NCBI GenBank assembly: GCA_963667855.2
Contig: CAXXKI010000028.1
Coordinates: forward strand, 115,295 to 179,294
Origin: G963667855 sp963667855
GTDB taxonomy: Bacteria; Planctomycetota; Phycisphaerae; UBA1845
DNA length: 64,000 nucleotides
Reading direction: 5' to 3'
Positions 45,426 through 52,750 of the stretch are shown piece after piece. The notes below the pieces were generated by a model. The model was not told the DNA's origin and searched no databases. It saw only the letters and a program-made list of their open reading frames with translations. Made by a program: the position numbers and the translations under genes. Position 1 is the first letter of the stretch, and every line of letters starts with the position of its first letter.

Positions 45426-45816
45426 GTATAGTCTGGCCGGGCATATCGGTGAGGTAATGACCTGCCCAGAATGCGGTTTTCCTAACCGGTCGTCCTGGGT
45501 GAGTCGCGGTTATATCAAAAGATCGGATAAGAAAGCCGCGGACCGGGCGTTACAGATATGTTTTGGGGCTTCAGGACTCGTTGGTGTTTTTGCAGTATGC
45601 TTACTTTCCGATGAACTACGCTGCGTCTTGTTGATTTTGATCTTGATGGGTGTGCTGGTTTCGGTTTTCTTTGGCTATAGATATACAAAATTCGCGAGAC
45701 CTCGATGTGGGCCATGGGGAACGGTCATCCGATACCAATTACTCGGCCTGATTCTCGGTGCATTAGTGTCGCTGTTGAGACAAGGTTGTCATCGGATTGA
45801 TAACTTAATGTTTTAG
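45426..45816 (+). CDS. Zinc-ribbon membrane protein, exon 2 (3' of group II intron)
   Basis: The downstream exon provides YSLAGHIGEV, the second Cys pair in MTCPECGFPNRS, a basic stretch, two hydrophobic segments (FGASGLVGVFAVCLL and VLLILILMGVLVSVFFGYRY) and a third weaker one near the end. With exon 1 the spliced product is 155 residues. Without splicing only an internal Met at 45457 could start translation, and that product would lose the first half of the zinc ribbon. Function unknown; such ribbons with membrane segments are common in planctomycetes. Confidence 0.75.
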
Positions 45817-45865
45817 CCGGAATGTTAACGAACCTGTCCCGGTTCAACTCTGGGAGTTACTGAAA

Positions 45866-46819
45866 ATGAAAATCGTTGTCCTCGACGGCTACACCTTGAA
45901 CCCCGGTGATCTTAGCTGGGAAAAGTTGGAATTGCTGGGGGATTGTGTTATCCATGAACGAACCAGCCCGGAAGATGTTCTTATACGTTCGCAAAATGCC
46001 GAGATTATCCTGACCAACAAAACCGTACTCAATCGCGAAACGATTAACCGGTTGCCCGAACTTCGTTACATCGGTGTGTTGGCCACTGGGTGCAACATCG
46101 TTGATGTCACCGCTGCCAGGGATCGCAACATCATCGTGACCAATGTACCCACATACGGTACGCAATCGGTAGCGCAAATGACCTTCGCTCATATATTGAA
46201 TCTCGTCCAGCGCGTGGGGGATCACAGTCAGTCTACGCGCGTGGGTAACTGGGCGAAATCGGCCGACTGGTGCTATTGGGATTATCCTCTTGTGGAGCTG
46301 GCCGACCTGACAATCGGCATTGTCGGTTTCGGCCGCATTGGGTCGGCAGTGGCCTGCATTGCCCAGGCCCTGGGGATGAAAGTCGTGACGTACAACGAAC
46401 CAGCGTTGAGTACGCTACCACCATATGTACAGCATGTTGAGCTCGATACCTTGTTCGAATCCAGCGATGTGGTTTCCCTACACTGTCCGTTAACCGATAC
46501 CAACCGGAACATGGTCGACAGGCGGCGACTTTCCCTGATGAAGCCAACCGCTTTCCTGGTTAATACCAGCAGGGGACCGCTTATTGACGAGCCGGCATTG
46601 GCCGAAGCGCTCGACTGCGAACAAATAGCCGGAGCCGGGCTGGACGTTCTGGTTACCGAGCCGCCCGTGGCGGGCAATCCTTTGCTTGCCGCAAAAAATT
46701 GCTATGTAACTCCACATATCGCCTGGGCGACCAAAGCCGCACGCCGGCGTTTGATGGAGGTGGCCGTCCATAATGTAAGCGCGTTTCTGGCAGGGGAGGC
46801 GGAAAACATCGTGAAGTAA
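45866..46819 (+). CDS. D-2-hydroxyacid dehydrogenase (glycerate dehydrogenase-like)
   Basis: 317 residues, NAD-dependent interconversion of a 2-hydroxy acid and 2-oxo acid, cytoplasmic. The NAD-binding motif GIVGFGRIGSAVACIAQALGM, the catalytic Arg in NTSRGPLID, Glu in VTEPP and His in TPHIAWAT are all present. YIGVLATGCNIVD and VTNVPTYGTQSVAQ match glycerate/hydroxypyruvate-type members. It is convergent with the GntR/LacI regulator gene, with only 22 bp between stops. Confidence 0.9.
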   Translation: MKIVVLDGYTLNPGDLSWEKLELLGDCVIHERTSPEDVLIRSQNAEIILTNKTVLNRETINRLPELRYIGVLATGCNIVDVTAARDRNIIVTNVPTYGTQSVAQMTFAHILNLVQRVGDHSQSTRVGNWAKSADWCYWDYPLVELADLTIGIVGFGRIGSAVACIAQALGMKVVTYNEPALSTLPPYVQHVELDTLFESSDVVSLHCPLTDTNRNMVDRRRLSLMKPTAFLVNTSRGPLIDEPALAEALDCEQIAGAGLDVLVTEPPVAGNPLLAAKNCYVTPHIAWATKAARRRLMEVAVHNVSAFLAGEAENIVK

Positions 46820-46841
46820 CTGCAGGTTTCTCCAGCGGGCT

Positions 46842-47963
46842 TTACGATTTCGTTACCTGGTTAACCGGTCCAGTAGACTGGCGAACCACCAGCTCTGCCG
46901 GTAGAACATAAGATGGAATCCACTTGAGTTTTCGATCAATCATTTCCTGGACGACCTGGTAGGCCTTACCCGCTATTTCCCGAAGCGGCTGGCGCACGGT
47001 GGTAAGGGCCGGGTCGAGCATTTGAGCCGATGGCGGGTCGTCAAAACCAACGATTGATACATCCCTGGGAACGGAAAGACCGGCCTGTCGCACTGCTTTC
47101 ATTGCCGCCAGCGCCAGGTAAAACCCGCAAGCTACAATAGCTGTCGGGAGATGCTCGCCGTGCAGGCGGGCGCTGACCTTGGCGATCATATTGTCTTCGA
47201 TATCGGTCGGTTCGTTGGAAACCAGCTTATCCTCCGGAGCGAGTGAAATGTTTCGTTCGCTCAGTTCGTCCTCTGCGCCGCGAACTCGGTCGCAGGTGTT
47301 GCTCAGATTGGTATCAGCGGCGAAGAGTAGAAAACGTCTATGCCCATAATCGTGCAAATGTCGCACCGCTTCCCGCGCACCTTCATAATTATCACAATCG
47401 ACTGATGGAATGTTCGTATTGGAAAAATTGCCGCCAAGAGCAACCACCGGCACGTTTCTTGCTAACTCCTCGACCTCCCTTTTTTTCTGGTCGGGAAGGT
47501 GGATGCAAATCATGCCGGCCGCGTTTCTGCGGTTCGGGAAAGCAAGCGACTGAGTATCATGAAAAAAGAATTCCGCGTCGTTTTCGTCGTCACGGGATTC
47601 GCGGCGCAAACCGTCGATTATCGCGCTATGGTAAAAATCGTCGATATTGACTTTTCGGTCGATGACCAGGCCGATGAGTTTTCTCCGTTCGGCCGCCATG
47701 GCGCCGGCCACGTCGTTGCAGACGTATGTTCCACGACCTATCTCCCGGCGGAGCAGTCCGCATTTTACCAGTCGGTCAAGAGCTTTATGTGCGGTGATCA
47801 GGCTGACATTGACCAAATCCCCTATTTCTTTCGTGGGGGGCAGCTTGGAGCCCGGTGGCAGCAAACCACTACGGATAGCGTCAGCAAGTATTCGTTCGGC
47901 CTGCAGATACCTTGGAGTCGGATCCGAAGCATCCACCATGCCTAATAATAAATCGTTATTCAT
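46842..47963 (-). CDS. GntR-type repressor with LacI-like ligand domain
   Basis: 373 residues from the ATG at 47963. The first 75 residues are a GntR winged helix (RYLQAERILADAIRSGLLPPGSKLPPTKEIGDLVNVSLITAHKALDRLVKCGLLRREIGRGTYV, in parts). The rest is a periplasmic-binding-like sensor as in LacI (VDCDNYEGAREAVRHLHDYGHRRFLLF, VSIVGFDDPPSAQMLDPALTTVRQP). It probably represses sugar-use genes until a sugar binds. A 17-base palindrome at 48219-48235 upstream is a possible operator. A longer start at 48008 is open but less likely. Confidence 0.88.
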   Translation of the reverse strand: MNNDLLLGMVDASDPTPRYLQAERILADAIRSGLLPPGSKLPPTKEIGDLVNVSLITAHKALDRLVKCGLLRREIGRGTYVCNDVAGAMAAERRKLIGLVIDRKVNIDDFYHSAIIDGLRRESRDDENDAEFFFHDTQSLAFPNRRNAAGMICIHLPDQKKREVEELARNVPVVALGGNFSNTNIPSVDCDNYEGAREAVRHLHDYGHRRFLLFAADTNLSNTCDRVRGAEDELSERNISLAPEDKLVSNEPTDIEDNMIAKVSARLHGEHLPTAIVACGFYLALAAMKAVRQAGLSVPRDVSIVGFDDPPSAQMLDPALTTVRQPLREIAGKAYQVVQEMIDRKLKWIPSYVLPAELVVRQSTGPVNQVTKS

Positions 47964-48218
47964 GTCCGTTACCCTGCTTAACTCGACAAGTCCCACTGAG
48001 CCTGCCAAGCTCCATTACCAGATGAGAAGTGTGTAGAACGCTGGTTGTTTAGAGTTTATGGAATACCAATAGTCGCCCAGCGATCATTACATCCCCGCGA
48101 TACTGCCTAAACTACTTCGAAGTGTTGCCTGTGGTTACGTCACGCAACACCACTTCATCGGTAGCGCGATTCCTACGGGCAAATCGGCGATACTATCGCG
48201 CCGACTGTGCTACTCTAA

Positions 48219-48235
48219 TTCCACTAATAGTGGAA
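48219..48235. promoter_or_regulatory. Perfect palindrome, possible repressor operator
   Basis: TTCCACTA and TAGTGGAA around a single central A, 256 bp upstream of the GntR/LacI gene start. It stands alone in a 612-bp region (47964-48575) that otherwise holds no gene. A 66-codon frame at 48193-48393 looks random. Assignment as operator is a guess from symmetry. Confidence 0.35.
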
Positions 48236-48575
48236 ACGGCGCTCTCTAGCGGAAGGGAGATCAGATAAACCTGCCTCTTCCGGTTAGTCAAGTGCCTGGG
48301 GCTCCATACTAACCCGGAAAAGCTCAGGCTCCCCAACCGATTCCCACCGCTATCAGGAGCCTGACCACTGCGAACCCCCCAAGGGCCGAGCATTATATTA
48401 AGGTTATATAATCATGATGGCGGTTTCAAGCTTTTTCTGCTTATCTTGGATGTTTTAATTCAAATATCGGCTTAATTCGTAACCTCATGGTATTTCATGG
48501 GTTATGAAGGAGATAGTGTTCTTGTGGGGCCGCGTTCTTATAAATTGTACGCAGGCCGCTTTAACCTGACCTGCT

Positions 48576-49904
48576 TTATCTTATCGGTGGTAAGTATTGA
48601 CCGTGATCCAGTAATCGTTGCCTCAGAAGAGAAACATCGATCGCTCTTACATCTCGCAGGTCACCTTTGACCGCGAGTGCAGCGGCGATGCCGGCCGCTT
48701 CACCGGTTGCGAAACACATTGGCATTACCCTGGTGGAGCCCTGGACCGCGCGATCCGTACTGATGCACCTGCCTGCGGTCAGTACGTTGGTCAGCCGCCG
48801 CGGAACCAGGCAGCGATACGGGACGCCGTGCGACTCTCCCGGACCGTACTGGTGGATTTCCTCTTTCCAATCCGATTGCTTTTTTTCCGCCCATTCCTTC
48901 TCGGACAGGTGAACATCGATGTAATAACTGTTGCGCGCTATTTCGTCATCGAACCATCTTCTAGCCAGGTAATCGTCCAGAGTCAGTTGGTAATCGCCGA
49001 TTATCCTCCTCGTCTCCCGCACGCCAATCTGGACGCCGGTACTGACTAAATAAGCGTTTTCGCAACCAGGGCAGTATTTTCGGATAAACTCCGTCAGGCG
49101 GGTTACGAGTTTCCGCCCCTCTATATGTGCCTGGGATAATTGCCCGGCATCGGTGGCGTCGACATTGAAGACGTGGCTGAAGTTCAGGCCTACCGTGCCT
49201 GATGATTGATAGGAGACGTTGGCTGCCTCTTCTGCTATGTCCAGGTCGCCGTTTTTCTTCGCTTCGGCGATTAATCGCCTGAGCAGCAGGTTTTCCCCGT
49301 TATTGGCCCACAGGTACTTCTGGAACCGAGCATTATCAATACCCGAAAGCACGAAACACATCGTACAAGGTTGCATCTCGCCGGTTTGAGGATCTCCCTT
49401 TTCAAAGTCTCCCCCGGCCGATGCGACCACGTCGGCGTCGCCTGTGCAATCTATTACCACGCCGGGAGAATATCTCTGCAGCCCGGACTTGTTATGTACG
49501 ACCAACCCGGTGACGCAGCCGCTATTGTCCACCTCTGCATTCACGAAGTGGGTCATAAAGAGCGGCAAGACTCCGTGATCGGTGGTTCGGCGGTCGAGGA
49601 TTACCTTGAGTTTTTCAGCATCGATGGGAATCCAATCGTAGTTGTCCGCCGGTATATGCGGCATGCCGGCTTTCATTTCCTCTAATATTTCCAGCCCGAT
49701 TCCCCGGATTATGGTTTTCTCCCCATCGGTATAAGGGCAGAACGCGGGTACCAGTCCGGCCGTTGCCATGCCTCCGAGAAAGCCGTATTGCTCGACCAGT
49801 AGTGTTCGGGCGCCTTCACGGGCAGCGGCTTCAGCGGCCGCACAACCCGCCGGCCCGCCGCCGATTACCGCTACATCGACTGCTTCTTTATCCTTGATGT
49901 GCAT
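48576..49904 (-). CDS. FAD-dependent oxidoreductase (FAD_oxidored family)
   Basis: 442 residues. The FAD-binding Rossmann motif VAVIGGGPAGCAAAEAAAREG lies at the N-terminus, followed by LLVEQYGFLGGMATAGLV, typical of this family of uncharacterised flavoproteins. GVVIDCTGDADVVASAGG and the C-terminal LTAGRCISTDRAVQGSTRVMPMCFATGEAAG complete the fold. No signal peptide. Planctomycetes often carry these near glycan or sugar-acid genes; the PQQ-propeller gene 66 bp upstream is in the same orientation. Confidence 0.88.
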   Translation of the reverse strand: MHIKDKEAVDVAVIGGGPAGCAAAEAAAREGARTLLVEQYGFLGGMATAGLVPAFCPYTDGEKTIIRGIGLEILEEMKAGMPHIPADNYDWIPIDAEKLKVILDRRTTDHGVLPLFMTHFVNAEVDNSGCVTGLVVHNKSGLQRYSPGVVIDCTGDADVVASAGGDFEKGDPQTGEMQPCTMCFVLSGIDNARFQKYLWANNGENLLLRRLIAEAKKNGDLDIAEEAANVSYQSSGTVGLNFSHVFNVDATDAGQLSQAHIEGRKLVTRLTEFIRKYCPGCENAYLVSTGVQIGVRETRRIIGDYQLTLDDYLARRWFDDEIARNSYYIDVHLSEKEWAEKKQSDWKEEIHQYGPGESHGVPYRCLVPRRLTNVLTAGRCISTDRAVQGSTRVMPMCFATGEAAGIAAALAVKGDLRDVRAIDVSLLRQRLLDHGQYLPPIR

Positions 49905-49970
49905 TTCAGCTCGCTGATACCGATCAACCAGAGTCTTCTGTCGTGATTAGCAGGAGATCGATGGAATGCC

Positions 49971-51161
49971 TTACTTGCTCAGGTCTACGCACACAACCTT
50001 GTCCAGGTTTCTGGCGTATAGCCGCCCGTTGGACAATGTTGGAATTGTCCAGCAACGCCCTTCGAGAATCTGGGAAACACCAGTAGGAACGAAATCGTCG
50101 GTCCGGGCAGGTCCTATCTGCAGCGTACCTTTTTCCGTGAGCAGAATAATCTGTCCATCGGCCAGTAATACCGTGCCGTGCTTGATTCTATTTTTCTCCC
50201 AATGCTCCTTACCGGTCAGGAAATCAACGCATTTCATCGATTTCTGATCACTTGAGTATAGCTTGCCTTTATACAATACCGGTGTTTGAAACTTGTTCAT
50301 CAGGGCTTTGCTTCGCCAGATTTCCTGGGTACTTAACTTCTTGCCTGTTTTTACAAGCTTGAACAGCGCGCATCCAGTTTTATAACCACTGGACAAAAAC
50401 AAATGACCGTCGCTGTAAATCGGGGTGGCCGCGTTGACGTCCCAGTCGGTTTCCCAGGGAATGGTTAAAACCTCGGTCCCGTCCTTTTCTTTGACTATGA
50501 TCGCTGACTTGCCGGTGAATCCGCAAACGTAATCGGTGCCGCCGAAGTTGAACGGATAGGGCGTGGCATAACCGGCGATGTCGTTACCGCTTTTCCAAAT
50601 CATCTTGCCGGTGTTCTTGTCCAGTGCGCAAAGTGAGCCCTGGTCTTTACCCGGAGAGATGATCGCCAGGTTATTTCTGATCAATACCGAACCGCTGTAA
50701 CCCCACTTCGGTTCGTTGTTGTATTTTTGGCTCCATATTGTTTTCCCGGTTTTCGCATCGCAACAGACCAGGGTGCCGTGGGCTCCCCAAGCATATACTC
50801 GCTCCTGGTCGATCGTGGGAGTTCCCCGGGTTCCGTCGCCCCAGTTCGATTTGTAATTCTCCTCGATAACCTGTGACCAGATCTCCTTGCCCGTCAGGCC
50901 GGCCAGGCAGTACAGCATCTGCTTACCGTCTTTTATGCCACAGGTGTATACTTTGTCATTTACACAGGTAAGAGAACTGTAAGCCGATCCGATATTAGCT
51001 TCCCATAAAATCGCCGGGCGTGATTCTTCCCACGTAGTCTTGAAACCGGTCTCCGCGGATATGCCGTTATAATCCGGTCCTCGCCAGCAGGGCCAGTCCC
51101 CGGCGAGTGTCGGCGCTACGCAGAAAATGGCCATCAAAATGACTGTAATTGAGCGAGACAT
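49971..51161 (-). CDS. Exported PQQ-like beta-propeller protein
   Basis: 396 residues with a signal peptide (MSRSITVILMAIFCVAPTLAGDW). It carries the planctomycete opening GDWPCWRGPDYNGIS and repeats of the PQQ/BamB type (LTGKEIWSQV, KTGKTIWSQ, NTGKMIWKSG, LTGKEHWEKN). Such proteins fold as eight-bladed propellers, and binding of a quinone is not implied. The ATG at 51161 with AGGAG before it is preferred to 51191. Likely periplasmic, possibly co-transcribed with the FAD oxidoreductase. Role unknown. Confidence 0.85.
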   Translation of the reverse strand: MSRSITVILMAIFCVAPTLAGDWPCWRGPDYNGISAETGFKTTWEESRPAILWEANIGSAYSSLTCVNDKVYTCGIKDGKQMLYCLAGLTGKEIWSQVIEENYKSNWGDGTRGTPTIDQERVYAWGAHGTLVCCDAKTGKTIWSQKYNNEPKWGYSGSVLIRNNLAIISPGKDQGSLCALDKNTGKMIWKSGNDIAGYATPYPFNFGGTDYVCGFTGKSAIIVKEKDGTEVLTIPWETDWDVNAATPIYSDGHLFLSSGYKTGCALFKLVKTGKKLSTQEIWRSKALMNKFQTPVLYKGKLYSSDQKSMKCVDFLTGKEHWEKNRIKHGTVLLADGQIILLTEKGTLQIGPARTDDFVPTGVSQILEGRCWTIPTLSNGRLYARNLDKVVCVDLSK

Positions 51162-51457
51162 AGTGCTTCTCCTGACATAGTAACTATCCACCGACCATTT
51201 GCCGCTCAGAGTAAATTGCTCCTGCGATCAAGGCAAGCCGTCCGGCGTTAAGATTAAATGCCGGCGAACATAACTGTATGTGAATGAATAAGTAACATTG
51301 GCCCGGTTTGTCTCCGTTTTCCTTCGGCTGATCGCTCGATCCGACAACTTCTGACAACAGAAACCGCACAGGAAAGTTGTTTAAGGCTCGATAGAGCCTA
51401 TACCATTAACTATTGTAGGAGAATAACATCACCAGCTGACCATAGGAGAGTAGGACG

Positions 51458-52255
51458 ATGTATCGTGCCATAACCCTGGCTTTGGCTATTTGCATAATAT
51501 CGATGCCGGCTCTTGCTGATGAAAAGGTGTCGGCGCCATGCCAGGATCAAGCAAAACAGGCCGGCAAGAGCGAATCGCCGCTGGCTGTGGAAATACTTAA
51601 AAAGGCCGACTCCGCCGCAAAGACCGTCAGCGCCGTACAGTACGATGTTGTGGTTAATATCACCGGTGATCTGCAGCGTTTCAGGGGACCGTCAAAAGCA
51701 TCGATAATCGCTACCGGTTACAATCCTCCCGGAATTCCCGAGAAGTACTCGGTCGATACGCATATGACGCTCCCCTGTGCCAAAAAGGAAATACATCTAA
51801 CCGGCGGAACCGATGGGAAAACATATTTTCTGATTAACCATGAAAAGAAAACGGCTCATGAGAATAAGGATCCGGCGGTCATGGGCCAGGCCAGCAAATT
51901 CCTCCTCTCCGGTATGATGATTGAATTCGTCACTCCGGAACCGTTCACCGACGAAATAAATGGTAAAAGCCAGAAGATAACCGGCAGCAAGGTTATCGAC
52001 GGCGAGGATTGCTACGAAATACATGTTATCTATGCCGTGGAAAAGGCGCCGGAAGCTGTTTGGTATATTTCCAAGAAGGATTTTTTACCCCGCGGCCGTA
52101 TAGATAAAATCAATATCCCCAATGAAGTTTCAGGCACGATTGAAAAATCTCTATCCAACCTGAAAGTGGATCCCAAGCTGGATAAGGAAACCTTCAAACT
52201 GAAACTGCCCAAGGATTACAAAAAAACGGACAAAACCGCTCCGGACCTGACCTGA
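51458..52255 (+). CDS. Exported LolA/DUF2092-like protein
   Basis: 265 residues with a signal peptide (MYRAITLALAICIISMPALADE). The mature part begins with AVEILKKADSAAKTVSAVQYDVVVNI, then alternating strands ending with DGEDCYEIHVIYA and AVWYISKKDFLPRGRID, the plan of LolA-like/DUF2092 proteins that carry lipid or lipoprotein intermediates. The ending KLPKDYKKTDK also fits. Divergent from the PQQ-like gene. Exact role unknown. Confidence 0.7.
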   Translation: MYRAITLALAICIISMPALADEKVSAPCQDQAKQAGKSESPLAVEILKKADSAAKTVSAVQYDVVVNITGDLQRFRGPSKASIIATGYNPPGIPEKYSVDTHMTLPCAKKEIHLTGGTDGKTYFLINHEKKTAHENKDPAVMGQASKFLLSGMMIEFVTPEPFTDEINGKSQKITGSKVIDGEDCYEIHVIYAVEKAPEAVWYISKKDFLPRGRIDKINIPNEVSGTIEKSLSNLKVDPKLDKETFKLKLPKDYKKTDKTAPDLT

Positions 52256-52365
52256 AAATGTCAACATCCCCATTGAAACCCTGCGGATAATGATTCCTGT
52301 ACGGGAAATACCTACAGCCTTATATCATCGCCGGCTGTATTAATCAGCGAAATCGCGTTCAAACA

Positions 52366-52583
52366 TTAAGATGAATATTCCTCGTCACTTACGTGTTCCA
52401 TCCACTCCACGGCGCTTCCATCCTTGTCTTCCTGGATGGCGATGTGAGTCATTGCCGTCGTAGGAGCTGCGCCGTGCCAATGCTTCTCGTTCGGTTCAAA
52501 CCAGACGGCATCGCCCGGGTTGGATTTCCTCAATCGGACCTCCCTTGCGTTGAATCCGCCCGCATCCGGAGGTGACTATCAGT
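52366..52583 (-). pseudogene. Cupin-domain protein remnant
   Basis: On the minus strand the frame reads VTSGCGRIQRKGGPIEEIQPG, then after a one-base correction (GGG to GG) DAVWFEPNEKHWHGAAPT, TAMTHIAIQEDKDGSAVEW and MEHVSDEEYSS with a stop at 52366. This is the C-terminal half of a small cupin of the (R)-mandelonitrile-lyase/carboxymuconolactone-associated kind, with the metal-binding HWHG. The N-terminal half is absent, so it is dead. Nothing else is found in 52256-52750. Confidence 0.7.
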
Positions 52584-52750
52584 ATTTAGCCTATTGGGTT
52601 TATTCAGCTTATTCGGTTTATCCGTACAAGGCGAACCAAAGGCTGCTCGCCGATATAAGCGTCCGCGCATTATTGGGACACGAGCTACAGCAAGGGCAAG
52701 TTGACAGCGGATAAATTGACTCAGTACTCCGTGTCCCTGGCACTGCTGAT

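Noticed and set aside
48193..48393. 66-codon reverse frame upstream of the GntR/LacI gene
   Set aside because: Random-looking peptide, no ribosome site, overlaps a palindrome.
48618..49049. 143-codon frame opposite the FAD oxidoreductase
   Set aside because: Antisense shadow of a clear flavoprotein gene.
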